A stretch of 64,000 bases of DNA, from contig NC_135563.1 in NCBI RefSeq assembly GCF_964340395.1, positions 21,649,151 to 21,713,150 on the forward strand. Reading direction: 5' to 3'. A program made the position numbers and the translations under genes. This DNA comes from Glandiceps talaboti (lineage: Eukaryota > Hemichordata > Enteropneusta > Spengelidae). The stretch's first letter is position 1. Every line of letters begins with the position of its first letter. This document shows positions 27,158-38,100 of this stretch, piece after piece. The notes under the pieces are model-generated. The model was not told the DNA's origin. It worked only from the letters and a program-made list of their open reading frames with translations, and did no database searches.

Positions 27158-30100
27158 CAAAAGAATTCTTATAGCACCTGCTGAGACTCAGACACCATGC
27201 TTCTGTTTAATGGAACTGAAAGGGGCACGTACACTGAATGCTTTTTTAAGATGTGTCTTCAGTTTGTTTTTGAAAACTTAAAGGTGATTCAAAATGCTCA
27301 CATTCACTATCGCTAATTTGCTAGACGACATGTTTGTGAAATGCATTCTGGTTTTAAAACTTTTCAAAAGCGTCTGCAAACACCTTAAAATGACCCTTTT
27401 TCAGTCACTTCCCTTCGGATTTACTTCGAGAGTTTTCGGGTATTTCCGGTCCCACCTAGACCACGGGATTTTATGACGTCATAAAGAGACATGGGTAGCA
27501 CGTAGCCTATGGCGAGCGTAGTCACTCGGTGAACAAAACTCAACAGCATTGTGAAAAAATACATTGCTAGTGGTTGTAACAGACATCAGTAAACAAAAAC
27601 TACACTCTACATGTCTTATTAACCAACATTTACCGATATTTACTCACACTTTCTGACTAATTGGCAGTGTCTGTGGGTATAAATGAAAATATGATCTCCC
27701 CATATTATGGCAAAATAAATCAAAACGGCTAGACTACAGTGTAGATATACATAAACACTTGTAATGTCGCTTGCGTGTTTCAATTTATTTATCTGATTTT
27801 TTTAATTATTTGCGAGGAGAAGCATTACAATATCTTCGACAGGCATGGCGTCGACAGCATATTATAGCCCACTATACTCGACTATACTCACTGATGTCGC
27901 CTTTTGAACGGCGCATTTAACAACAAAGTAATCATATTTATCTTGAATAAATATACTAGCTATGAGATTGCCATATCATCAGCAATAAAATTGTAAAGAA
28001 TTGAGGAAATTTCGTGAGTTTAGTGTTGTCATTTACATGACTTTAGCAACTCGTCTGGAAGAAAACTTGTATGGTTTCCCTTGTTGCGATATCACTTAAT
28101 TTAATGCAACAAGCCTATTTAATATTCATTAGAAGAATTCTGTAACGAATCATGGTATTCGAAGTGTACAGTTTAGGAAACCAACAAATCAAATATCGCG
28201 ATGTGTTCATGATATCAAATACGATTGGACAATATTGACGTCGGCAATCAAGGTCGTGACCCCAGCACATGGTTATGAAAGAAAGCCTGCAACTAGATAC
28301 TTGGCTAGCCACGTCCGGTCCCGTTTCTCAGGGTTTGTTTTAGAGACGTTATTTCTGTACGACTTGAAGAATTTTACAATATATCTGATTGATAAATATG
28401 GATTACATCAACACGTGGATAAATTTAACCCGACACGAATGTGCGCTGTGCTCTCCCGATTCCATACGTACATTGTACATACACTGCTTCAGCTTTGATC
28501 GGCGGCCTAGTATGAGCTTACTGCCGCGGTCGCGGTGACTGCACAAAACTTGACAACACTACCCCTCTACCGATATATAATAATCACCTGTATACCGTGA
28601 TAAAAACAAGCAATAATTCGAGTCCCCAACAAGTCGATGAGACCTACTTCTGTTCTGTCCGATCCGAATGCGAGTTTCTTAGGTTTTATATGATGGGTTT
28701 CAGACTCGGACTAGAGTATTACGCCCTAGACAATAATAGATGTAAACTTGTGTTCACAAGCCAAACATGTGGCAATACAAGACCACAACGAAAACTGTGA
28801 AAAATTTGCAGGTCAGTCTCATTTTATATATGGACAACAAAATTAGGTCGGTCACAGTTCCATTTACATGATGCAATGACTCGGAGCGTACTTCCATATG
28901 CTCGGAGCAAATCGAATCAATTAGTGTATTATGGGACCAACAAATATATTGTGGCACATGTCCCGATACGCCTTCTTGAAGTTTCCCATTGGTATTCTAA
29001 TAGCTAGTATATTTATTCGAGATGAAATATGTTTACTTTGTTGTTAAATGCACTGTTCAAAAGGCGACGCGAGTACGATTGGGCTAAAATATGCCGTCCT
29101 TGGCCCGGGGATGCCGTCAAACGTCACCACGGTATCGTAATGCTTCTTGTCGGCAAATAATAAAAAATCAGATAAATAAAAGTCAATGAGTGTGAAACAC
29201 GCGACATTACAAGTGTTTATATATATCTAGTCTAGCCGTTTTTGATTTATTTTGCCATAATATGGGGAGATCATATTTTAGCATTTATACCAACAGACAC
29301 TGCCAATTAGTCAGAAAGTGTGAGTAAATATCGGTAAATGTTGGTTAATAAGACATGTAGAGTGTAGTTTTTGTTTACTGATGTCTGTTACAACCACTAG
29401 CAATGTATTTTTTCACAATGCTGTTGAGTTTTGTTCACCTAGTGACTACGCTCGCCATAGGCTACGTGCTACCCATGTCTCTTTATGACGTCATAAAATC
29501 CCGTGGTCTAGGTGGGACCGGAAATACCCGAAAACTCTCGAAGTAAATCCGAAGGGAAGTGACTGAAAAGGGGTCATTTTAAGGTGTTTGCAGACGCTTT
29601 TGAAAAGTTTTAAAACCAGAATGCATTTCACAAACATGTCGTCTAGCAAATTAGCGATAGTGAATGTGAGCATTTTGAATCACCTTTAAAATAGAGTCCA
29701 AATTTGAAGCTTGTCTCCTGTCCACAGAGTGAAAGATCAGTTGTTGTGGGTCATGGTGCCCTGGCTTGTGATTCCTTTCCAGGAGGAGATGATAAAGACA
29801 TCCCTGGCAACCTATTTTACAGTGATTCTTATGTCTGTGTTAAAGAATTCCAAAGATTGAAAAAGAATGACTTGATGTACATGTAACATTACTAATGAAT
29901 TTCTTCTTTTTTTATTATATTTTTAGGAATTATTATCAAAAAAGGGAGAAAAAACCCAAAAAAACTTACTCATTATCAATTCCACATTATTCAGTGTGTC
30001 CATGGGTAGAGTAATCTCAACTGCAGCTTCTTGTTCTTTATCAATAGGCATACTACCATATACTACATCCTGGTCTGAAGTGTAGGATGATGATGTTTCT

Positions 30101-30585
30101 GGACCTGAGAACTGTACACTGGTATTGGCAATCATAGAATATGTATCATCATATTCAACCTCCATAGCAATACCTATATTACTACCCATGGATGAAGAGT
30201 ATGACATTACAGCATTGAACACTACTGATATGTTCTCATTTGATCCTCCTGCAGTGTTGTCAACGTTGCCGAATGTAATAAAAACCATTCTGGTATCATC
30301 ATAATATGTTACAGTATCATCCGAAGTATTTAACGCACCTGAGTATGAAATTGTTGAAACGTTAAATGTGATGTGTTCACTATAGACTGTGATTTCACAA
30401 GAAGTTTGGGTGCCTGCATTTACAACCACTTCAGCAAACACTGCAAACTCTTCACCTAAAGACACATGTGATTGGTCGCTTGTAATTTCCGTATACACTA
30501 CATCACCACTACTTGCACTTGTTGTGACTATAGTCACCATCAGCATAATACAGATACTTTTCATCTTGCCTCCTATTGTAGCCAT
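2219..30585 (-). CDS. EVC2: EVC2 (limbin)-like ciliary transmembrane coiled-coil protein, 25 coding exons
   Basis: Predicted coding exons, 5' to 3' on the minus strand: 30585-29970, 25625-25384, 18982-18824, 18077-17846, 15677-15544, 15311-15013, 14732-14655, 14471-14228, 13992-13912, 13789-13679, 13239-13015, 12435-12196, 11843-11771, 11338-11147, 10308-10199, 9169-9072, 8532-8331, 7464-7318, 7031-6930, 6560-6435, 6266-6043, 5862-5775, 5146-4944, 3342-3253, 2522-2219. All junctions are GT-AG, all phases agree, and the total is 4620 nt (1539 aa plus stop). The protein has a signal peptide, an ectodomain of about 460 residues, one membrane helix at about residues 491-514, then about 1000 residues rich in E, K, Q and R with coiled-coil character, and an acidic tail. 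Vertebrate EVC2 (about 1300 aa) has this layout and acts with EVC at the ciliary base in Hedgehog signalling. The start has a strong context (A at -3, G at +4). The head-to-head EVC-like neighbour is the main support for EVC2 over a generic coiled-coil protein. Weakest junctions: the donor after 3253 (GTGTGT) and the acceptor before 7464. Confidence 0.85.
8060..8135. mobile_element. 76-bp palindromic MITE-like hairpin
   Basis: CCCTATTCTAATCACAATGG at the left pairs with the reverse complement of ...ATGATTGCATTAGAATAGGG at the right, with a loop of about 20 bp. No clear target duplication. Located in an EVC2 intron. Confidence 0.55.
8583..8940. repeat. 118-bp tandem repeat, three units
   Basis: Units start at ACACATTGAATCTAAA at 8583, 8701 and 8819, exactly 118 bp apart, with few differences. 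EVC2 intron. Confidence 0.9.
9205..9625. repeat. Irregular repeats with GTCAAAGTTCAAAATA
   Basis: At least four diverged copies of GTCAAAGTTCAAAATA followed by AGTCAC lie in the EVC2 intron around 9213-9345 and 9575-9625. They resemble the repeat at 40150. Confidence 0.6.
9852..9950. mobile_element. Degenerate family A MITE copy in EVC2 intron
   Basis: Starts TAGTCTGTAAGGTATGCC, contains GAGGGCGCCCTCA and ends TATCTGACAGTCTA, matching the termini and centre of family A with many substitutions. No clear target duplication remains, which suggests an older insertion. Confidence 0.6.
10384..11086. repeat. 29-bp minisatellite, about two dozen units
   Basis: The unit reads roughly CTTATGTCATGTGACTTGTAGTTAGGCCC. 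Variants (GGCAGACCTG, TTGGACTC) recur in higher-order patterns. It lies in the EVC2 intron just 3' of the exon at 11147-11338. Each unit carries TCATGTGA, an E-box/M-box-like motif. Confidence 0.9.
14150..14230. repeat. Roughly 25-bp tandem repeat abutting an EVC2 splice donor
   Basis: Three copies of TAGACTCTACCAGGTACCTA run directly into the donor of the exon at 14228-14471, so the first intron bases are part of the repeat unit. Confidence 0.75.
15013..15311 (-). CDS. EVC2: EVC2 transmembrane exon
   Basis: This exon encodes a short juxtamembrane stretch with one Cys, then a helix rich in A, I, L, V and F of about 24 residues (about 491-514, including FFVALLIAAVLVALFILCWI), then a basic stop-transfer sequence (KVLKK). 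With the signal peptide this gives a type I orientation: ectodomain outside, coiled coil in the cytoplasm. Acceptor TTCAG and donor GTGAGA, phase 2. Confidence 0.85.
18153..18243. mobile_element. 91-bp palindromic MITE with 11-bp flanking repeat
   Basis: The arms CTAGAGGC...TTTGAATCTGAAGAT and ATCTTCAGATTCAAA...GGCCTCTAG fold into a hairpin. TACATTGTTAC is repeated exactly at 18142-18152 and 18244-18254. Located in EVC2 intron 3, just upstream of coding exon 4. Confidence 0.7.
18396..18600. repeat. About 55-bp tandem repeat with octamer motifs
   Basis: Four units containing ATGCTAATGATATGCAAATG. Each carries ATGCAAAT, the POU octamer. EVC2 intron 3. Confidence 0.8.
20808..20977. mobile_element. 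170-bp MITE with nested inverted repeats and 9-bp target duplication
   Basis: Outer arms are CAATCTGATTAAAATCCGA... and its reverse complement ...TCGGATTTTAATCAGATTG. Inner arms pair GTTTGTTTTTGTTCGGAGTG with its complement around a GC-rich loop. TGTTATTGG flanks both sides (20799-20807 and 20978-20986). The 9-bp (possibly 10-bp) duplication points to a Mutator-like source. Located in EVC2 intron 2. Confidence 0.8.
22735..23095. repeat. 96-bp tandem repeat, about 3.7 units
   Basis: The unit contains TTACAGTGCTGTAGCATTG and GGCCAGTTACATGGCTTT. Starts at about 22740, 22836, 22932 and 23027. EVC2 intron 2. Confidence 0.85.
23502..23515. promoter_or_regulatory. Perfect RFX X-box-type motif in EVC2 intron 2
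   Basis: GTAACCATGGCAAC satisfies GTNRCC-NN-RGYAAC in both halves. It sits in the long intron between coding exons 2 and 3 of EVC2, about 8.4 kb from the EVC ATG. Function as a ciliary enhancer is inference. Confidence 0.35.
24283..24385. repeat. 28-bp tandem repeat, four units
   Basis: The unit reads GAAATATTCCCTTCAATCCC then TGGGGAGAAA. It produces repeat-peptide open frames on both strands that are not genes. EVC2 intron 2. Confidence 0.85.
25384..25625 (-). CDS. EVC2: EVC2 ectodomain exon with polybasic, furin-like site
   Basis: This 242-nt exon follows a CTCTCAG acceptor and ends at a GTAAGT donor. It encodes about residues 206-286, with N-glycosylation sequons (NLT, NIT, NDT) and then the polybasic run SRRRKRATG at about residues 253-261. 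RRRKR fits the R-X-K/R-R furin consensus, with cleavage predicted after about residue 258. The site is well ahead of the membrane helix, so cleavage would separate an N-terminal ectodomain fragment. Whether vertebrate limbins are cut here is not something I can confirm. Confidence 0.8.
26113..26780. repeat. 51-bp minisatellite, 13 units
   Basis: The unit begins GTTACAGGTACAGTAATCTA and ends ATTCAGACTATA. Because 51 is a multiple of three, a 238-codon frame (26072-26788) stays open as 17-residue repeats. It lies within EVC2 coding intron 1, on the opposite strand, with no splice or homology support. Confidence 0.9.
27095..27157. repeat. (AATC)n microsatellite
   Basis: About 15 perfect AATC units just left of the foldback element. 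Confidence 0.95.
27282..29685. mobile_element. 2.4-kb foldback-type DNA transposon with about 690-bp terminal inverted repeats
   Basis: The left arm (27282 to about 27965) is the reverse complement of the right arm (about 29003 to 29685). The outer 450 bp or so are nearly identical and the inner parts more diverged. Both ends are AGGTGATTCAAAATG and both are directly flanked by TTAA (27278-27281 and 29686-29689), consistent with a TTAA target duplication as in piggyBac-type elements, although the usual terminal CCC/GGG is absent. The core of about 1.04 kb has no recognisable transposase, so it is probably non-autonomous. It sits in EVC2 coding intron 1. Matching 60-aa open frames at 27294-27476 and 29491-29673 are just the two arms. 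Confidence 0.85.
28235..28800 (+). other. Two short open frames in the core of the foldback element, product unknown
   Basis: Frames of 87 aa (28235-28498) and 67 aa (28597-28800) lie on the plus strand. Neither shows a DDE motif, zinc finger or any family signature I recognise. The core is less AT-rich than the flanking intron. They may be captured host sequence or chance frames. Confidence 0.2.
29970..30585 (-). CDS. EVC2: EVC2 first coding exon: signal peptide and start of ectodomain
   Basis: This exon encodes residues 1-205. A hydrophobic signal peptide follows a short basic start; Met1 and Met8 are both possible starts, and Met8 (MKSICIMLMVTIV) looks most like a classical signal peptide core. 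The rest is rich in S, T, V and N with several N-X-S/T sites, as expected of a secreted beta-rich domain. The donor is GTAAGT in phase 1 (exon ends with the single base A). A T-rich acceptor lies just upstream of the ATG (exon edge near 30636), so the leader is probably spliced from a non-coding exon near 31277. Confidence 0.85.
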
Positions 30586-30591
30586 GGTTAC
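30578..30591. promoter_or_regulatory. Degenerate RFX X-box-like palindrome over the EVC2 start codon
   Basis: GTAGCCATGGTTAC resembles the RFX consensus GTNRCC-(0-3 nt)-RGYAAC with one mismatch in the right half, and it includes the EVC2 ATG. RFX factors drive cilium genes in animals. Because it also forms the start codon context, chance is a real alternative. Confidence 0.25.
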
Positions 30592-30636
30592 GAATGTTGC
30601 TTTGCTATCATTTACTGTATTTCCTGACTTGTAAAT

Positions 30637-31948
30637 CTACAGAATATACAAAATAAAACAAAACAAGGAAAGATGTTCATTATTAAGATTTCAGTTCTGT
30701 TTCAATCAAGCATCAGTAAGAGTAGAGATCCATAGGTTCTCTAATTCAATAAATTGATTACACATGTAGCAATTAATAAATCTATGGAAAGACAACATGT
30801 GCAAATGGTTCACTTGAAAAATCCATTCTTGTTAACTATACTACTACTTTACTACTGTGGGATATTTTTAAAGGATGTATAAATATGGGTGCCGTGTTTT
30901 TCAATTTCTGGTATTTGCGGGTCAGATACGGCGCCATAGTCAAAGCAAAACTATCGTTAACACGCGTACGAGGTCATGAAACTACTCTTCGAGATGACCT
31001 TAGTCACGGTGCAGACACGTATAATTTTGTTGTATCAATTACTAACAAGTATGTGAAGATTTTTATACCGGATAGTTCTGCTAGAATAATATCTTAACGT
31101 TTCACAGACACGACTGTACCAAGCAACGCAAAACAACTGTACATACACATACATACACACACACACACTCACTCACTAACTACGTGACGATTCCCGATGA
31201 GTTGCACTTGTTCTAGCATACCGTCGTACGCCGAGAATCCACGTCCGAGGCGTAGGTAACGTTGGTGATTCCTTACCTAAATTCTGCCTTGTTTTCGCCC
31301 TCCTGTGTCTCCTGAATGACTCTATAACTTATCGTCCATTTTACTTGGCTGGCTGGTGTACCGGGACCGAGGAATTTGGGCAGGAAGCGATTATGTTTCG
31401 CCGCAATAATACCGATGTCGATATTACACAAAAGGCATGATTACAATAAAACGATCTGTTTGGGGAAACACCAAGGAGATGTGTGCTAAACTCGGCCTGC
31501 TAACGGTTTCTAAAGACCCATCATAATTTAGACAGTATACATGCACGAATAATCATGATAGTCTTTTATTTTTGGCCAAAGTGTTGCTATTATCATTTCT
31601 ATACACATGATTCAAATTTCATTAGATTTTGTGGTATTATTTCTGATTCTATCAATCGACAGAAAATGGGAATTTGAAACCGACTATTATGGTTACACTG
31701 CACAAAATATTGGAAACTGGGGAGGCAATTTACCAACTTCCTTATTTGGTGAATTACCTACCTAATTTGGTAATAGCTCTGACGTCAGGCTGCGAAGGAG
31801 ATCCTTTCACTCTGGAAACATGGATGCCTGTAAATTGACCTAAGTGTTGTGTGCGTTCTGTTTCATTTTGTCTGTGGAAAGCGACTTGATTCTGGCGATA
31901 TCCACTCCAATTTACCGGAAAGAATAAGAACTGGTATATATTTCGACA
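30637..31948. promoter_or_regulatory. Divergent EVC2-EVC promoter interval
   Basis: This interval separates the start codons of two divergent ciliary genes and must hold both promoters. It is visibly richer in CpG than its surroundings, especially near 31190-31420. No clear TATA box was seen for either gene. A short CA run lies at 31141-31173. Co-regulation of the pair is inferred from the layout. Confidence 0.55.
31277..31340 (-). other. EVC2: Putative non-coding first exon of EVC2 (5' UTR); upstream end not defined
   Basis: On the minus strand TTTAG|GTAAGG at 31272-31281 is a near-perfect donor. It pairs with the T-rich acceptor TTCTGTAG just above 30636, removing an intron of about 640 bp ahead of the EVC2 ATG. 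The transcription start was not located, so the 31340 edge is nominal. Confidence 0.4.
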
Positions 31949-32107
31949 ATGTCCACTTGCGCCGATATCTTAGTAACAGTGCCAGCGAGTCTGACGGATA
32001 TAAACGTCGGTGTTGTTGTGGTTTGTGCCATACTTGGATTTCTGGTCGGCTTGATTCTCACTTTCCTCATCGCAAGATGTCTGATTCGAGATCTTGCACG
32101 AAGCAGG
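31949..32107 (+). CDS. EVC: EVC first coding exon: membrane anchor
   Basis: This exon encodes 53 residues. After a polar N-terminus of about 19 residues comes a hydrophobic helix (GVVVVCAILGFLVGLILTFL) and a basic stop (RCLIRDLARSR). The ATG has A at -3 and an upstream in-frame stop. The donor is AGG|GTAAGA, phase 0. Overlapping open frames on both strands (31849-32133 and 31912-32187) are shadows of this exon. Confidence 0.85.
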
Positions 32108-34929
32108 GTAAGAAATACGCCATTATTCTGTGATATCGAAGACAGGAATAGTCTTGGTGCAGTGATCAGTCCCTTAACGTGTAGCACATACTTGCAAGCG
32201 ATAGCTGTATCATAGAAATCAGTTATTCCATAGCTATAGGTGTATGTATGATAGTCGTTGTATGCAGGATTTGTGGAGTGTATTACTATTTAGTGAAAAA
32301 AAGAAGGGAGTGTGTATTTCCAGAGTTCAGCTTGCTTTGTTAATAACACTGTATTTTATTGTAAATTTTAATTGTGTTTTGCAGCTGAAGTGGAGAGCTC
32401 TTTTGTATCAACTTTAAATATTTACATTTTTATCAAATATTGATCACAATGATACTATAAACATGTTTAATTGAACTTGAAGAAACTAATACTATACAGC
32501 ATCAAAACAAGAAAGAGTTATCTTTCAATGTATTATATATATTATTACAAATGTACACGTATTTTTCAGTTTAAAAAGATTTAATTTTGTCTGCAATGAT
32601 AATCCCCATGGTTACTTGTTGTTGTTGTTGTATTTTATTTATTAACGTGTCCTATGTGGACTTAACGTATACATTTTTATATATGATCTGGTACAATTGT
32701 TATTACAACTTGCCACATCCAGCCCCTTGGGCTTATAAGACACAAATCCAACTTGTTGCAAAAATAAATAAATAAATAAATACATAAAGAAAGAAACATT
32801 TTTTTCAAGTGTTACTATTAAAAGATGCTAAAATGAGGAAGAGTTGTATATATTTTTGTCTGACATTGTTTGTAAAGTGTTCTGTGACCATAATGTAACC
32901 ATCCAAGATGATAGAATCACAATAGAACTAGCTAGACACCAGAAACAAACTACTAGTATCAGGAGCAATAATTTATAGCTGTAAAAAAGAAAAGGACAAA
33001 AAAAGTCCTTGTTTCAGTCTGCTAGTGAATAAAATTGAATATTGTTGACATAATAAAGTTGAATTACAAAATGGCATCTCATTAATGCGTAACCTTAAAT
33101 AAATACATAAAACTGCTTTAAAGATGTAAAAATGTGACCATATCAGACAATTTATTGGTCACCATTGGTTGTTTTGGCCAATGGTGATCAACGATAAATT
33201 GTCTAGAAATATGTTTGAGAGAAAATTGTTTTATATATTTTTTTTTTACATTTTTCAAACATTATGGCAGTCCTAATTTGGAGACTGACTAATGTGATAA
33301 AACGTGTAAAGTTACTATAGTTTCATCAACTCATCTGATGAGTCTAGTGATGATCACTACCGGGGGTAGATTGTTGATTCGTTTACTAAAACTATTTCCA
33401 GGCCCAGGAAGAAGAAAAGGCAATGTTGTTAGAAAATATAGCAGATGAAAGGAGGTCATCAGTTGGTAGTATTGAAAAGAAGGTAGGTGATAATAATAAA
33501 ATAAGAATGAAAAAAAAATGAAGCAGAGGCTATATGTATATAAATACAAAAATATGTGTGGTTCTGTCTAGATCGTAATCTATGATTTTATTCTATTCCT
33601 AAACCACTTTCTGTATGTTATGAAATATTTACACAAGATAAAGTGCTGGAACTGCTATCACCATAGACCGTACCGGTACATGAAGTAGGGTCTATGCTAT
33701 CACCCACTTGTGTAATCTACCACATCCAGTAATAATAGTTATAGTTTTGTCTATATTTAACCAAAGCCTCAATTACCAGAGTGGTAAGAATGTAAGATTT
33801 CTATTAATGTGTTTTTTATTCTGTTCACATTTCTCATATTTGAATTCTGTCACCCTATACTCAGATTTCAATTTTTCAGGATAAATCTGTAACCTTCTTA
33901 GAAATATCTCACCTGTTAAGCTACTAGTATCACACAATGCCCTATTTTAGAATGCTTTTGAAATGTAAGCCCTATAAGCCCTGTAGTCAGGTAGTGCTAG
34001 TAAATACCACAAAACATGGCCAGAAGCTGAAAACAAAGCCCTCAATAAATATGCTATCGTGTGAAATAAATATCTTTTGTGTTTTACAACCATTGGAGGA
34101 CTCATTTTGTGTTTATCTCTATCAGAACAACTGTCTGCCAATAGCTGGCATCTGAATATTTCTTTGATGGTGCCCACAAGTGTAGTCGGCCAAAATCAAG
34201 TTTGATGATATTGCATTGTATTATACTCTGTGTGCAAACTGATACAATGTATCATTATCAGCAGGACTGATAGTTTTTTAAACTACCATCATGCATCTGT
34301 CTCATTGAAAATTTCAAATGCCTGCGATCAGTAAACTGATTTGTAGATAGCAAAAAATGCTCTATAAGTTGTGCAATGGTTGTAATCAAACATATTAGCA
34401 TTTAGAATTCAACTTTCAGGCCTCTAGTTATAAAGCTTAAATTGCTGCCCATACATTGCTTGGCTATTGTAAAAATTACAAAACTGTCATATTGTGGAAA
34501 AGATTGAGTTAGAGATATCCCGTCCCTACCCCATCACTAGGACAACGACCAGGAAGTAACACTATGCCCCAATCCGATGAACTGTATCTTCCTACAGCCA
34601 TTTGCCAATGAACATGGTGTAGATGAATCAGAAACTGGGTCTCCAAGACGACGTAGAAAAGTGACAAGACACAACAGCAATGTCAGTAGTGACAGAGAAA
34701 GTCACACCATGGAAAGATATGATGAAGATGATGACGATACACCAGGAGATGGTGTTATCTTGGCTCTTACCAAAACAACCAAGTAAGAAAATATGGTTTA
34801 GAGGTGTTCTTCTGTATGTCCATTAGTCTGTTAGTGTGTGTTTGCATATGTATGTCATGTGCACATGTGCTCATACCGTGAAAACTGAAATTTATGTACA
34901 TTGAAATTTGTATATGGTAATACCATACA

Positions 34930-34966
<37 letters not shown>

Positions 34967-35045
34967 TCACACACACATGTGCGCGCGTGCACACACACAC
35001 ACACACATACACACACACACACACACACATACACACACACACACA

Positions 35046-35108
<63 letters not shown>

Positions 35109-38100
35109 CTTGGTGTAAATCTGTATGTTTCCTCTGCGTACACGTATATGAATGAATAACAAAAAATCCCCACTTTTTACTATACAGTGAAAAGATGCAA
35201 ATTGAGTTGAACGTTCAAGACATCAATGCAATTAAAGAGCTGGAAAATGAACTTCATGATCAGAAAGTTATGGTAAGTAATCAAATTGAACTGTGTATAA
35301 AATACTCTAGTTGGATATACATTAATTATTGCGCATGATTTTTCATGGTTTTATTAAACTACAACATACTGTGTGATAATTTATGTATGATTCACTATGA
35401 GTCACATAATTGTCGCAATTCTTGTCCTTGATATAAATTCAAATGTTCCCATTAACTGATGCTGTCATTTTATGAGTTGCCATTAACCACAAAATGTACT
35501 GTGATGCATGTGTGAGCAGAACTTAATACTCTCCTTTTCTGACCACTAAGGGCAGTGTTGCATAAAAAACAGATGATAAAAGACCCAGTTTGGATTAGGA
35601 TTGAAGTATCAGTGTAAAAAAAAACAATTGTGTCACAGAGCTATAGAAAAAGTTGGTCCAGAACAAAAGATACATGATACGTAATTGTTATGACTCCACT
35701 GATAACATAACACTAATGTGAGAACCTGGGACTCTCTGGGAATGAAACTCGAGCCTTTAAACTTTGGTCTCTGAAGTATAAAAAAAAGAAGGTTAACAAG
35801 TTTATGAAACTCAATATAACAACTTTAGATTACTGTCATAATTGTTCATCAATGTATATAAAGTTTAGTGTTTCCCAATATACCTTACTATGTGGTGACC
35901 ATTATTCTCTCTAAAGCCAATTTGACACACCACTGCTCACTGACACATATATGAATTTCTCGTGACCCACCAAAGTTTGGTGTTTTCCTGTCCCATATCA
36001 TGCAGTGACCGGTGTGTCCTGTAGTATCCCATATTATGCAGTGACCGGTGTGTCTTGTCCTATCCCATATTATGCAGTGACCAGTGTGTCCTGTAGTATC
36101 CCATATTATACAGTGACCAGTGTGTCCTTTAGTAACCCATATTATGCAGTGACCTGTGTGTCCTGTCCTATCCCATATTATGCAGTGACCAATGTATCCT
36201 GTACTCATTTGATATGCCATTGATATCTTGTGACTTTTGATGTTCCCTATCCACATGCAATGACTTACAAAAACCCCTTGTTTTTATCATTTGTAATCAC
36301 TGCAATATATTTGTGTTTTATTAGAGCTAGATCACACTAAGGTTATAGGTAGCTCTCCATGTCTTGTTCTACCTTGGAACTTTACTTTTATCATTGCTGT
36401 ACATGTGTCACCCTATTTCCATCATTATTTCATCTATTTCATTTTGACTTTCAGACATACCTCCAAGTGATTTCAATCATACTAAATAGATGTGTATCTA
36501 AAGGCAAGATGGATGAAGATGATGCAAGCAACTTGATGGAAAAATATGAACAGGTAAGACATTTCTAAAAAAAATATCCATTCATCCATCCGTCCATCCA
36601 TCCACCCACCCACCAATCTATTCATTCATTCATTTATTCATCCATCCATCCATCCATCCATTCATTCATTCATTCATTCATTCATTCATTCATTCATTAG
36701 TTCATTCATTCACAAGTGGTGTACATTTCTGCAATCAAACTGTGTCTAAGCATACATATCATTGTGATAATAGCTGTTGTTATAGTCATATAAGTATAAA
36801 CACCTACACATACCAAACAAGTCCATTCAAACATTTCTCAAACTTTAAATTCTCTTTTAATTCTAGGAAATCCAAACTGAAGAAAAGAAGATCCAGACTG
36901 AATTAAAAATTGAAGAAGAGCAGATAAAACACGATGAGAAGATAGCAAAGGATCCCATCGCTTTAGAAGATGCTTTAGAAAAATTAAGACCTGCATATGT
37001 TCGAAAGATGGTAAGTGACTATAATAGAAAGACCATGATTAGAAGCTTCTAGGTCAAATGTCATTCTTGAATGACTTAGAAAATAGTAAAGAGGTGACAT
37101 CTTATGAGACCATAACAATTTCTTTTTCTTCTTAAAAAAAATGAAATTGAAATCGCATGAAAACAAATTTTGAAATCAAAAGGATCAGCTAAGTGATTAT
37201 ATTGAAGTCAAAATAAGTACTAATAGGAATCATATTATACCATTTTCTTTCTCCTGATGGATCCTAACATTCGTTATGACTTGCTGACTGCTTCTGCTGA
37301 TGGAAATTAACGTCTGCTAAAGATGAGAACCATACGAGTAAAATGTTAAAATGACTCAAGTGGGATGTCCATGTGTCACTTTTGGCAGGTTAATTTGATG
37401 CTTAGCTGTTCACATTTCAGTATGGAAGCTAACATAACTGTCCAATTGGAAACCTTATGTATCCACCCAATGTTTTCTGGACTTGAATTTTAGCTTTGCT
37501 GTGGTTGAAAACCTATGAACAGCTAATATTAGGCCAAATAAGTTGTTGGATAGTTAATGGAAAGCTATCAGAACACTAAATATTGGCTTTATTTACAACT
37601 AAGAGATGTACCGGTAATACCTAGAAATAACCAATTCTCTCATAATTATCTCTCCATAGGATAATGTTATTAGAATTCATCACTTAGAAATCCCTGACGA
37701 CTTAAGTCAAAAGACAGACCTATCCCCTGATGAGGTGAGTACATGACCTTTGACATATAACCTTTGACCTATCATTAGTTGTACATATGTAAATATAAAT
37801 TTTGAATAATCAGCCTGACTGATATAACTTGTACAGGTACATTTTGTTTATCCAGGTTCCCTTGATGACAGGAATAATTACTCTTTGCTAATAAAAGTAA
37901 CTCAGTACAGTAGAATGTATGAAGAAAGTATTTTTTTTGATGCAGTTTATTTACATTTTTTTCTCTTTTTCATTTATGTAGATTGAGGCTGTGATGCAGA
38001 GATTAACAGAAAATATGGCAGCCTTAGACAGACATCTTGGTGATGAGGCAACAAGACAAGCAATGGTAAGTTGTACAATTCTATAGGGAGGTTCTATTTA

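Noticed and set aside
27294-29673. Two near-identical 60-aa frames as a duplicated gene
   Set aside because: They are the two inverted arms of one transposon.
34767-35173. Cys/Val- and His/Thr-rich frames
   Set aside because: Translations of a CA microsatellite; the same holds at 44774-45039.
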